A stretch of DNA of 64,000 nt, from NCBI GenBank assembly GCA_902168255.1, contig CABHON010000006.1:124001-188000 (forward strand), given 5' to 3'. Shown here piece after piece: positions 45,817 through 55,016 of the stretch (the first letter of the stretch is position 1; every line of letters starts with the position of its first letter). Source of the DNA: an uncultured Legionella sp. (lineage in GTDB: Bacteria > Pseudomonadota > Gammaproteobacteria > Legionellales > Legionellaceae). Position numbers and translations under genes: made by a program. Below the pieces are notes generated by a model, which had not been told where the DNA came from, ran no database searches, and worked only from the letters and a program-made list of their open reading frames with translations.

Positions 45817-48339
45817 CTAAACTACATTTACTTCTATCTCGGCCAGGTTTTCATATGAAATAGCATCAAACCAACAGCATTGCTCTTGGACTAAAGTAAT
45901 TTTTAATATATAGCTTCCTGGGGTGGCTGGCGCTATAAAATCGACCAAGAAATCTCGTTGTTCATTCTCAAAAAGAAACAAATAATGAGGCACCTGTAGC
46001 CCACCGATATCAATTAACTCTTTTGACGTTAAACTTGTTCTACGACCATCGTACTCCAGGCAATTTCCATGGACATCAAATAAATGATAAGACAGATGGA
46101 CTGGAAATGGCTGCAAGGATGATAATGGCTGTAATCCATTATTAGTGAGATTAATTTTTATGGAAACAACTTCATTAACCGAAACTTGAAGATGATTTTG
46201 GCCAGGTATAATACGCACCGCTACTGATGATGCTGTTAATTTATCTTGCTGAAAAGGCAATAATGGATTAAAAAAATCAGCATTTAACGTTGTATCGTAT
46301 TTTTTATTTAACTCTTTACCCTGTGGGTGAATTAAAGGAAATACCATAGGAACCCTGGATAATGCATGATAATATTTAAAGGTTTCCTCATTTTTCCGTG
46401 AAAACTTTACAAGATTTAATTTTGGTTGGATAGCTCTATAATCTTTGTGCATTCCAAACAGCGTCCATTGATACAGCCATTGCTCCTTGGCAGTTAAACA
46501 ATAATATGAAATATACCTTTCATTTTTACTGGGTAAATCAAGTAGTTGATGTGCGGTAAATTGTTTGAATTCAAGCCAACTTCTTTTCCAGGTAGCAAAG
46601 GCACCTCCAAAAAATGATTGGGTAAAAAAGTAACTTCCGCAAGCATTAAAATTATTATTAAAAAAGTTCGCACCACTAAGGTGTAAAACTGTATTATCTA
46701 AAGCATAGTGTTCAAGCAGTTCTTCACAGAACTGAAAGAATGAAGGTTCTACAAAAAAACCATTTTGAATAATGATGCCCGCATCCCAACGATCAAAAAA
46801 ATCATCCATTACAGAATAAAACGTTGATAAACATTCTTCTCTCATATGAAATATTTCTATGTTTTCACTGATGGTTTCTAATCCCTTTATTTCTGTCTCA
46901 AATATAGGCAAGGCATTTTCTATTATAACGATAGAGAGGTTTTTCCATAGAAGTTTTTTTACACTTTCAAGAACTTGGATATCCTCTTTACACTTTAGGA
47001 ATATCAGGCAAGGGGTATATATTACCTCGGCTGTATTTGAAACCCCTTTATTACCAATAACATCAATTTGTTCATTAATTTTATGACCAATAAATAAAAT
47101 TCGGTTTAATTCCAGTCGCTCAATAGCCATCAATTTGAATACTTTTTTAAACTCTTGCTCAAACCATTTCTCAGAATAATAAGTCAATTCTGGTTCAATA
47201 TATCTTTCTGAGGTTAAATGTGCATAAGGCATAAATTCAATAAATGCATATTTAGTCGTGTATTTTTCTAACTTATTTAATATTATGGATAACGGCGATT
47301 TTGCTGATAATATAAGATGATGTGTCAGTGCCAAAACAAAAATGGCGTCAGATTTTAATCTTTCATAAACAGTAAGATTTTCTTCACTATGAATAGGGCT
47401 CATCACATTTAACAAAGCAGAAGAAATTTTTTTTTCAAATAAAGGACTTTCACCGTTAAACTTAAATGCTATGTCAATAGCATTCATATCTTTGTCTGAA
47501 CACAATACTTTTTTAATCGGTGTGTGTTCAATAATGTACCGAGAAAATTCCCCTGCATTACCCGCAATATCATGTGCTGTTTGAATATCCATTTTCTTAA
47601 CAAGATTTGCTATTTTATCAAAGCGCCAATTTTCTTTATTAATATGAGCATGATAATTTCCCCATGCACTATCATATTTTTTAGCAGTGAAAGATAATAC
47701 TAACGTTAATAACTCGTCAAAATCCGTAGGCTTTTTTAATAAATATTGGAAATCTTTTCGATAAGCAGTACTCTCTGGAGAGAACCTATTCCAATAGGTC
47801 TCCGATATTACCCTATTAGCAAGATAAAACTCACCTTCTGACCATAATTTTAAAGGATAAAGGTAGCATCGAATAAACTCATCAAGCGCTACCCAATAAA
47901 GAGCATTGTTCTTACGAATGAAACTTCCTATATCTACAAACTGTGGCTTCACCCCATCAAAAAGAACATTAAATCCATGACAATCCGATGTCTCAAAACC
48001 ATATTCTAAACAAATTTTATTAATAGTTAAGATAGATCTAGCTGCTTCCTTCAACATTGAAAAAGTCCATTCTTGTGGTTGGATAATCCATGTAATAAGT
48101 TCTTGTTCTATTAAAAAAGCATATCCATCCAAGGAAAAATCGGATATTTGCGTTTTAGGCATTAAGTCGAACTGAGATAATGTATTTAAGAGGCCTGAAG
48201 AAAACACCTCCCTAAAAGAGGACGCATCCTTTTCTAAGATAGCACGAAAAACTTTATTTTCATAAAAAAATACTGGTGATTTTCTCTCACCTTCGATTGG
48301 TTGAGGCAAAAATTGTACCACTTCATTATTAAATTGCAT
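45817..48339 (-). CDS. 840-residue multi-domain protein: kinase-like, methyltransferase, glycosyltransferase, beta-sandwich
   Basis: Four parts can be seen. Residues 25-145: a kinase-like/NoeA-type segment ending SDCHGFNVLFDGVKPQFVDI (117-136). Residues 230-420: a SAM-methyltransferase-like domain with DIAGNAGEFSR (257-267) and ALTHHLILSAKSPLS...FIEFMPYAH; its motif I, DIAGNAGE, departs from the usual D(L/V)GCGxGE. Residues 444-700: a GT-A-like region (CLIFLKCKEDIQVLESVKKL, NTVLHLSGANFFNNN, GGAFATWKRSW). Residues 725-840: a beta-sandwich ending APATPGSYILKITLVQEQ. It may modify or extend the exported glycan. Long and rare as one chain; assignments are by eye. Confidence 0.68.
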   Translation of the reverse strand: MQFNNEVVQFLPQPIEGERKSPVFFYENKVFRAILEKDASSFREVFSSGLLNTLSQFDLMPKTQISDFSLDGYAFLIEQELITWIIQPQEWTFSMLKEAARSILTINKICLEYGFETSDCHGFNVLFDGVKPQFVDIGSFIRKNNALYWVALDEFIRCYLYPLKLWSEGEFYLANRVISETYWNRFSPESTAYRKDFQYLLKKPTDFDELLTLVLSFTAKKYDSAWGNYHAHINKENWRFDKIANLVKKMDIQTAHDIAGNAGEFSRYIIEHTPIKKVLCSDKDMNAIDIAFKFNGESPLFEKKISSALLNVMSPIHSEENLTVYERLKSDAIFVLALTHHLILSAKSPLSIILNKLEKYTTKYAFIEFMPYAHLTSERYIEPELTYYSEKWFEQEFKKVFKLMAIERLELNRILFIGHKINEQIDVIGNKGVSNTAEVIYTPCLIFLKCKEDIQVLESVKKLLWKNLSIVIIENALPIFETEIKGLETISENIEIFHMREECLSTFYSVMDDFFDRWDAGIIIQNGFFVEPSFFQFCEELLEHYALDNTVLHLSGANFFNNNFNACGSYFFTQSFFGGAFATWKRSWLEFKQFTAHQLLDLPSKNERYISYYCLTAKEQWLYQWTLFGMHKDYRAIQPKLNLVKFSRKNEETFKYYHALSRVPMVFPLIHPQGKELNKKYDTTLNADFFNPLLPFQQDKLTASSVAVRIIPGQNHLQVSVNEVVSIKINLTNNGLQPLSSLQPFPVHLSYHLFDVHGNCLEYDGRRTSLTSKELIDIGGLQVPHYLFLFENEQRDFLVDFIAPATPGSYILKITLVQEQCCWFDAISYENLAEIEVNVV

Positions 48340-48459
48340 TAATGACCGCCTGTATTATATCGACATTTTTTTTAAACAATGTTAACCTAACTATAACAGA
48401 TTAACATAAGCATTATCAATTTGATAAGCACGGCTGAACTTCGGGGCAACCATCTTGAT

Positions 48460-49572
48460 ATGACACATTCTCCACAATTACTCGGAAAACTTCTTTCAGA
48501 ACACATTAAACAATATCCAGCCCATACGGACATTAATGAAGTGGAATTTCGTGTTTATTCTCAATTCGGTGAAGATGGAATTATTCAATTTATCACCGGT
48601 CATCTTATCGATGAAATAAAAAACAAAATATTTATTGAGATTGGCGTACAGGATTATAACGAAGCCAATACCCGTTTTTTGCTGGAAAATAATACATGGA
48701 AAGGTGTGGTCATTGATTGTTCCGAAGAGTATATACAAAAAATTCAATACAGTGATTTTTTTTGGCGCAATCATCTTTTCGCAATTAACAAGTTTATTAC
48801 AAAAGATAATATAGGAAGTGTGATTCACGATCTGAAGTTACCTGGTGACATAGGGCTTTTTTCTTTGGATATTGATGGTAATGATTATTGGGTATTGAAA
48901 AACCTATTTGAAAATAATCTTACATTTAAACCTAGTATTATCATCGTAGAATACAATAGTTTTTTTGGTGATGAATTACCTATTTCAATACCTTATAAAG
49001 AAAATTTTATTTGGCAACAAAACCATCCTGCTGCTTATTTTGGCGCCTCTTTACCTGCTTTTTGCTTTTTATTAGGACAATATGGATATGATTTATTAGG
49101 TTCGACCAAAGCGGGTAATAATGCTTTTTTTATAAGAAGGGATATTAATAAAGGAAAGCTAAAAACTGTCACACCCAAAGAAGGATATAAACAAGCAATT
49201 TTTAATTCTATTCCTTGCCGAACATTTTATAAATTTGATGAACAACGCCTATCTTTACGTTATCAACAATTGGTGGATGTCAGGAATAATGACTTTGTAA
49301 GGGTATTCGAAGAAGAGAAGTCCATCGTCATACAAAACAAATTTAATTGTATTGAAGACTTTATAATAGATGATGATGAATGTTTTATAATAAATGCTTA
49401 TCAGTATCTGTTATGCCGTGCTCCAGCGAAAAATGAGGTAGATATTTTTCTCGATCATTTAACTAAAGGAACTACAAAAACAGATATATTAAAAATGATT
49501 CGTTTTTCTGAAGAGGGACGAGGTGTGGGAGTGTATGTTTTTGGGTTATGCGATGAGAGTTTGCTTAGATAA
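48460..49572 (+). CDS. FkbM-like methyltransferase fused to a DUF4214-like domain
   Basis: 370 residues from the ATG at 48460; a TTG at 48421 would add 13 residues, and neither has a strong ribosome-binding site. YSQFGEDGIIQFIT, KIFIEIGVQDYNEANTRFLL, IDCSEEY and LFSLDIDGNDYWVL match methyltransferase-like proteins common in polysaccharide loci. The C-terminus (about 315-365: FIINAYQYLLCRAPAKNEVD, ILKMIRFSEEGRGVGV) matches the DUF4214 pattern seen in modular glycosyltransferases. Divergent from the 840-residue gene. Confidence 0.72.
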   Translation: MTHSPQLLGKLLSEHIKQYPAHTDINEVEFRVYSQFGEDGIIQFITGHLIDEIKNKIFIEIGVQDYNEANTRFLLENNTWKGVVIDCSEEYIQKIQYSDFFWRNHLFAINKFITKDNIGSVIHDLKLPGDIGLFSLDIDGNDYWVLKNLFENNLTFKPSIIIVEYNSFFGDELPISIPYKENFIWQQNHPAAYFGASLPAFCFLLGQYGYDLLGSTKAGNNAFFIRRDINKGKLKTVTPKEGYKQAIFNSIPCRTFYKFDEQRLSLRYQQLVDVRNNDFVRVFEEEKSIVIQNKFNCIEDFIIDDDECFIINAYQYLLCRAPAKNEVDIFLDHLTKGTTKTDILKMIRFSEEGRGVGVYVFGLCDESLLR

Positions 49573-49712
49573 ATTTTAAATTACTTTAGAACTATACAAT
49601 GCGAGGCGCCCCCATATGTTATTCTATTAATTTTATCTATTTTTTTTCTAGGAATTTCTGTATTATGCACTAATCTGTACTATAGCTGTTAGAAAAAGGG
49701 TGGGGCATAATT

Positions 49713-50870
49713 GTGAAAATTGGTTTTGATATTAGCCAAACAGGAAAAGAAAAAGCTGGCTGCGGCTATCTTGCTGATAGCCTTATCAAAGAAATAGCCA
49801 GTTTAGATAAAAATAATGAATATATTTTGTATCCCACTTTTGGTACTTTTTATTGGGATAATCACTTTGAAAAAATTCCTATTGTGCATGAACATAATTT
49901 TAAAAAAGGGAAAACCTCAAAAACATTGGAAGAAGCGCGTCTTCTTTGGCAGCAACCTGTAGAAGTCCTTGAGAATACCTTAGAAAATCCACAGCTCTTG
50001 CATATCAATAACTTTTTTTGTCCTGAAAAAAAACTCCCTAACATCAAAGTTATTTATACATTATATGATTTAAGTTTTGCAGAGCACCCTGAATGGACAA
50101 CGGAACAAAATAGAGTATTTTGTTTTGATAACATCTTCAACGCCAGTATAAATGCCGATCATATTATGGCTATTTCTGAATATTCTAAAAAGCATTTTTT
50201 AGAATTTTTTCCTCATTATCCAGAAGAAAAAATAACCGTTGTTTATCCTGCCAGTCGTTATGAACGTAATGACAACATTCAACAACCTCCGCGCTTGTCT
50301 TCCTTTTCTTCTGGTAAATTTTGGCTAAGTGTAGGTACCATTGAACCAAGAAAAAATCATAAGCTTTTACTGCAAGCCTATGCAAAATTAAAAGAATATT
50401 GCCAATCTTCTCAAAAGGAATTTCTCCCTCTTGTGTTAGCAGGAGGCATGGGCTGGATGATGCACGATTTTGAAGAGTGTCTTGCTGAATTAAACCTAAC
50501 TCATGATGTAATATTGTTAGGATATACCAATGATCAAGAGCTACAATGGTTGTATCAACATTGTTATTGTTTTATCTACCCTTCTTTATTTGAAGGTTTT
50601 GGCCTACCAGTATTGGAAGCAATGACATGCGGTGCACCGACTATTACTTCTAACACAAGTTCCATTCCAGAAATTACCGGTAAATCAGCTTTGTTGATTG
50701 AACCAACAAAAATAGATTCACTGCTAAATGCCATGAAACAATGTGTTGAAGCAAAAGATACACTTTGGGAACTTTCACAAAAAGCAGTTCAACAAGCCAA
50801 AAAATTTTCTTGGCGCGAAAGTGCCCAAAAGGTTTTGGATCTTTACGAAAAAGTCCAACTTAACATTTAA
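49713..50870 (+). CDS. Family 4 glycosyltransferase
   Basis: 385 residues from a GTG start. GT-B fold: IGFDISQTGKEKAGCGYLAD at the N-terminus, VIYTLYDLSFAEHPEW, SVGTIEPRKNHKLLLQAYAK (phosphate site) and YPSLFEGFGLPVLEAMTCGA (E-x7-E motif). Mannosyl- or rhamnosyltransferase-like. It stands 16 bases before the coiled-coil methyltransferase gene, with which it is probably cotranscribed. Confidence 0.92.
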   Translation: MKIGFDISQTGKEKAGCGYLADSLIKEIASLDKNNEYILYPTFGTFYWDNHFEKIPIVHEHNFKKGKTSKTLEEARLLWQQPVEVLENTLENPQLLHINNFFCPEKKLPNIKVIYTLYDLSFAEHPEWTTEQNRVFCFDNIFNASINADHIMAISEYSKKHFLEFFPHYPEEKITVVYPASRYERNDNIQQPPRLSSFSSGKFWLSVGTIEPRKNHKLLLQAYAKLKEYCQSSQKEFLPLVLAGGMGWMMHDFEECLAELNLTHDVILLGYTNDQELQWLYQHCYCFIYPSLFEGFGLPVLEAMTCGAPTITSNTSSIPEITGKSALLIEPTKIDSLLNAMKQCVEAKDTLWELSQKAVQQAKKFSWRESAQKVLDLYEKVQLNI

Positions 50871-50886
50871 GGAATAGAATTTATTC

Positions 50887-52524
50887 ATGTCAAAATTTGT
50901 CACACGAAATTGTTGGTGTAAAAATAGCTCCCTAGTTTCTTTCACTGAAGATTATTCTATATGTGAATCCTGCCATACACTCATCTCTCAAAAAGGATTA
51001 TCTGATGAAAACCTGCAAGTAAAAGACGATGAAAAAAATTTTTATGGTAAAAACTACTGGTTACAGCATCAAACCGATGATTTAGTGCAACCAGATATCA
51101 TTCAACGTCTTCGAAAGGATTTACCAGAACGTTGTGCTTATTGGTTATCCTTTTTATTAAAATACAAACTGCCCCCTGCTCGTGTACTAGAGGTAGGATG
51201 TGCCCATGGTGGATTTGTTGCTATGATGCGCGCTATGGGGTATGAGGCCAGTGGTCTCGAACTTAGTCCATGGATAGTGGATTTGGCAAAAAAATCGCTA
51301 AATATCCCTATTTTTACAGGACCTGTTGAAACACAACAAATAGAACCAGAATCATTAGATGTTATCGTTCTTATGGATGTGGTGGAACATCTTCCTAATC
51401 CTAAAGCAACCCTGGCAGCTTGTGTAAAAGCATTAAAACAAGATGGACTGTTATTTATTCAAATGCCCTCTTATCCGCAAGAACTTACTTATGAAGATCT
51501 AGAAAAAGCCCAGCATCCTTTTCTTTCTCATTTAAAAATACCTGACGAACATTTGTATTTATTTAATCAACAATCCGCTCAAACACTGCTTCGTGAATTA
51601 GGAATTACTCATTTTATATTTGAACCCGCTATTTTTTCGCATTATGATATGTTTTTTATAGCTAGTGCGACACCTTTTGCACCCAACTCACCTGATAATA
51701 TTGACTCAACCCTTTTCGCTTCTCCTTCAGCAAGATTTATTACTGCTATATTAGATGCAAGGAGTCAAATAGAAGCATTAGAAAAAGAAAGTTTTGCTCG
51801 TTTCCAACAAATAGAGCAACTTACAACATGGCTCAAAGAAAAAGAATTAGTGAGTGAACCGTCACATAATCACCTATTATTGGACAATATTAAAACCCTA
51901 GAAAAAGAAAATGCCGCTCATTTACAACAAATAGAGCAATTGAAAAATACACTCAGAGAATCAGAACACGATCGGACAGAACGGCTAAAGGCTAATCAAG
52001 AACTATCAGAAAACATTAAAGCATTAGAAAAAGACAACCATGCTCGTTTTCAGCAAATAGAGCAATTGAAAAACACTCTCAAAGAATCTGAACACGATCG
52101 GACAGAACGGCTAAAGGCTAATCAAGAACTATCAGAAAACATTAAAGCATTAGAAAAAGACAACCATGCCCGGTTTCAGCAAATAGAGCAACTGAAAAAC
52201 ACTCTCAAAGAATCTGAACATGATCGAGCAGAACGTCTAAAGATGAATCAAGAACTATCAGAAAATATTAAAGCATTAGAAAAAGAAAACCTTGCCCGGT
52301 TTCAACAAATAGAGCAATTGAAAAACACTCTCAGAGAATCTGAACAGGATCGGGCAGAACGGCTAAAGGCTAATCAAGAACTATCAGAGAATATTAAAGC
52401 ATTAGAAAAAGACAACCATGCCCGGTTTCAGCAAATAGAACAGCTGACAGCATGGCTCAACGAATCAGAGCAGGATCGGGCAGAACGTTTAAAAATTATT
52501 CAATCAATATCTGGGAACTCTTAA
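50887..52524 (+). CDS. SAM methyltransferase with repeat-built coiled coil (WbdD-like ruler candidate)
   Basis: 545 residues. An N-terminal zinc-ribbon-like knuckle (C9, C11, C26, C29) is followed by a class I methyltransferase domain: motif I LEVGCAHGGF at 101-110, LELSPWIV, and VIVLMDVVEHLPNPKA. From about residue 292 to the end there are six 42-residue units (consensus start NIKALEKDNHARFQQIEQLK), i.e. exactly six heptads each, predicted to form a long coiled coil. With wzm-wzt nearby and a glycan-binding Wzt tail, it resembles WbdD, whose coiled coil sets O-antigen length while its catalytic domain caps the chain. Unlike O9a WbdD there is no kinase domain. Confidence 0.82.
   Translation: MSKFVTRNCWCKNSSLVSFTEDYSICESCHTLISQKGLSDENLQVKDDEKNFYGKNYWLQHQTDDLVQPDIIQRLRKDLPERCAYWLSFLLKYKLPPARVLEVGCAHGGFVAMMRAMGYEASGLELSPWIVDLAKKSLNIPIFTGPVETQQIEPESLDVIVLMDVVEHLPNPKATLAACVKALKQDGLLFIQMPSYPQELTYEDLEKAQHPFLSHLKIPDEHLYLFNQQSAQTLLRELGITHFIFEPAIFSHYDMFFIASATPFAPNSPDNIDSTLFASPSARFITAILDARSQIEALEKESFARFQQIEQLTTWLKEKELVSEPSHNHLLLDNIKTLEKENAAHLQQIEQLKNTLRESEHDRTERLKANQELSENIKALEKDNHARFQQIEQLKNTLKESEHDRTERLKANQELSENIKALEKDNHARFQQIEQLKNTLKESEHDRAERLKMNQELSENIKALEKENLARFQQIEQLKNTLRESEQDRAERLKANQELSENIKALEKDNHARFQQIEQLTAWLNESEQDRAERLKIIQSISGNS
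51760..52515 (+). repeat. Six tandem 126-bp in-frame repeats
   Basis: Units begin at 51760 (divergent), 51886, 52012, 52138, 52264 and 52390. The middle units differ at only about 10 of 126 positions by eye. Unit length is 42 codons (six heptads), so gain or loss of a unit keeps both reading frame and coiled-coil register. Confidence 0.9.
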
Positions 52525-52529
52525 TTTAT

Positions 52530-54080
52530 ATGGCAAATATTATCATTGATTTAACACCAGTATTACCCGGCGGAGAAAATGGCGGCGCAAAGTTAATGGT
52601 TTTATCCTTAATTAAATCCCTTGCAAAAATATCACCGACTGATAATTTCATACTACTAACTGCGAGCAGCTCTCATCAAGAGCTTGCAACTCTTGACTCC
52701 TTTAATATCCGCCGGATTTGTGTATTAAGAAGACAAAAAAATGTTGTTTTTCTTAAAGAATCATGGAAAAAATTCAAAAACAAACTCTTTTGCGGCAATT
52801 ATAATCAAACCTTACTTGGGGAATTAAAGGCTGATCTTTTATTTTGTCCTTTTACCGCTCCTTTTTATGGTACAAAAGGTATTCCTATTGTAAGTATTAT
52901 TTATGATCTTCAGTACCTAGATTGTCCCTATTTTTTCTCATCGGAGGATCAATACCATCGGAATATGTCTTTTCAAAATGCATCTCAATCCGCATCCTAT
53001 TTAGTATGTATTTCTGAATTTACGCGACATTCGGTTTTAAAAAATAGTCCAACCCCCCTAGATCCGGAAAAAGTGGTCACTATCCCTATTCATCTTCCTC
53101 CAGAGTACGCCCAGTTACATAATTGCAATATCACCCAAATGTTAACTCAGTACAATTTACAACAGGAAAATTTTTTACTTTATCCGGCTAACTTTTGGAA
53201 ACACAAAAATCACAAAATATTGTTAACCGCCTTTGCAAGATATTGTCACCAATACCCTCATTCAACTTTAAAGTTAGTTTGTACTGGTGCACCCAGTGAA
53301 AATCAAAAGGACTTAATCTACGCCGTCGAAAAAATAGGATTATCTTCACGTATTATTTTCCCAGGTTATATTCCTTTCAATGTTCTTTCTGGACTTTTCT
53401 TTTCTTGTCGAGCATTAGTTTTTCCTTCTTTATATGAAGGCTTTGGTATTCCAATAGTAGAAGCTATGTTAGCAGGCAAACCAATCATATGTAGCAATAA
53501 AGGGAGTATACCTGAAGTAGGGAAAAATGCTGTTTTCTATTTTGATCCAACTAAGTTGCATGAAATTTTTAATGCTATTTATCAGGTGGATCAGCATTTA
53601 GACACATTTGATTCGCGCATACTTTTAGCTTATAAATATGCGCAGGATTATCTTCAAATTGAAAAAATGGCAGCCGCGTATCACCATCTTTTTCAAAAAG
53701 CAATTTACACTAAACAATATCATTCTGCTATTCAAGGTGTTTTTGAGGATAACTGGACAAGTGAAATAATATCCTTAAGTTATAAGGCATCAAAAGAAAT
53801 ACGACAGGCAGAGATAATGCTTTCCTGCCCAGAATTTCATCCAAAAGATTTAATTAATATTTGTATTATTGATAGCCGTGCTCCTAAACAAATAAAAAAT
53901 TATACATTGCAAAAAGGCGAAAGCCTTACCATTAAACATCCACTTAAAACAAAAAAAGGACATCTTCGTCTTTCTATCCAAGATGTCTTTCAACCTTCTG
54001 CTCATAATATGGGGGAAGATAACCGAATTTTAGGCTGTCTATTTCATGGATACAACATTACTTCTACACAAGCAGGTTGA
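52530..54080 (+). CDS. Family 4 glycosyltransferase with C-terminal extension, paralogue of 32754-34013
   Basis: 516 residues from the ATG at 52530 (MANIIIDLTPVL), matching the start of its paralogue; the frame upstream overlaps the coiled-coil gene. IIIDLTPVLPGGENGGAKLM, LLYPANFWKHKNHKILLTAF, RIIFPGYIPF and FPSLYEGFGIPIVEAMLAGK are the GT-B sites. Residues about 415-516 are an extra, probably beta-rich domain (EIMLSCPEFHPKDLINICII ... GHLRLSIQDVF) missing from the paralogue, perhaps for acceptor binding. Confidence 0.9.
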   Translation: MANIIIDLTPVLPGGENGGAKLMVLSLIKSLAKISPTDNFILLTASSSHQELATLDSFNIRRICVLRRQKNVVFLKESWKKFKNKLFCGNYNQTLLGELKADLLFCPFTAPFYGTKGIPIVSIIYDLQYLDCPYFFSSEDQYHRNMSFQNASQSASYLVCISEFTRHSVLKNSPTPLDPEKVVTIPIHLPPEYAQLHNCNITQMLTQYNLQQENFLLYPANFWKHKNHKILLTAFARYCHQYPHSTLKLVCTGAPSENQKDLIYAVEKIGLSSRIIFPGYIPFNVLSGLFFSCRALVFPSLYEGFGIPIVEAMLAGKPIICSNKGSIPEVGKNAVFYFDPTKLHEIFNAIYQVDQHLDTFDSRILLAYKYAQDYLQIEKMAAAYHHLFQKAIYTKQYHSAIQGVFEDNWTSEIISLSYKASKEIRQAEIMLSCPEFHPKDLINICIIDSRAPKQIKNYTLQKGESLTIKHPLKTKKGHLRLSIQDVFQPSAHNMGEDNRILGCLFHGYNITSTQAG

Positions 54081-54086
54081 ATGATT

Positions 54087-54962
54087 ATGTCTTTAACGCT
54101 ATCTATTATTACCCCTTCTTATAATCAAGGTGAATTTATTGAACGAACTATACAAAGCGTATTAACACAAGAAACTCAACCGATTGAATACCATGTCTTC
54201 GATGGCGGAAGCACTGATAATACTATTACTATTTTAAAAAAATATGAGCATAAGCTTTCTTGGGTGTCTGAAAAAGATAAAGGACAAACTGATGCCGTCA
54301 ATAAAGGCTTAAAAATTGCGCAAGGAGATATTATTGGATGGCTGAATTCTGATGATATATATTATCCTAAAGCATTTGAACGTGTCATTCAGTATTTTAC
54401 CGAACACCCCGAAATAGACATTATCTATGGTAAAGCCAATCATATTGATAAAGAAGACAATATTCTTGAACCTTATTGCACAGAGCCCTGGAATTTTGAA
54501 CGACTTCAATCCGTGTGTTTTATTTCTCAACCAGCCGTTTTCTTCCGAAAAAAAGCCGTAGACCAATATGGCTTATTAAATGATAGCCTGCGGTATTGCA
54601 TGGATTATGAATATTGGCTACGATTGTCCATAAAAGGCGCTAAGTTTGCTCATTTACCGTTAACACTTGCCGGTTCTCGATTGTACATGGAAACAAAAAC
54701 CCTCGGTCAACGAGTTGCCGTCCATGCTGAAATTAATACTATGCTGAAAAAAACACTAGGACAAACACCAGATCGCTGGCTTTCAAATTATGCTCACGTT
54801 CTTCTTGACTCCTACGGATTGTCTATCAAGCAAAAAAGATTGTTTTTAATGTTTCTTATTATGACGGTTACGTATGCTTCATTACGATGGAATAAGGGAA
54901 TATCATCATCATTGCGAACCACGCTGAAAAGTTGGGTTAAAAACATTATTAAGTTATCTTGA
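54087..54962 (+). CDS. Family 2 glycosyltransferase, paralogue of 31857-32750
   Basis: 291 residues from ATG 54087 (MSLTLSIITPSYNQGEF), matching the paralogue; ATG 54081 is two codons earlier. FDGGSTDNTITILKKYEH, GWLNSDDIYYPK and FISQPAVFFRKKAV are the same sites. Hydrophobic segment near 255-275. It follows the GT4 gene by 6 bases, repeating the gene order of the minus-strand pair. Confidence 0.9.
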   Translation: MSLTLSIITPSYNQGEFIERTIQSVLTQETQPIEYHVFDGGSTDNTITILKKYEHKLSWVSEKDKGQTDAVNKGLKIAQGDIIGWLNSDDIYYPKAFERVIQYFTEHPEIDIIYGKANHIDKEDNILEPYCTEPWNFERLQSVCFISQPAVFFRKKAVDQYGLLNDSLRYCMDYEYWLRLSIKGAKFAHLPLTLAGSRLYMETKTLGQRVAVHAEINTMLKKTLGQTPDRWLSNYAHVLLDSYGLSIKQKRLFLMFLIMTVTYASLRWNKGISSSLRTTLKSWVKNIIKLS

Positions 54963-55016
54963 CAATAAACTTGTAATTTAACGATAATCAATCCTTTTTA
55001 CTATTGTAGGTTTTGT

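Noticed and set aside
51760-52515. CRISPR-like periodic repeats
   Set aside because: Period is exactly 126 bases, fully in frame, with no unique spacers; it codes a coiled coil.
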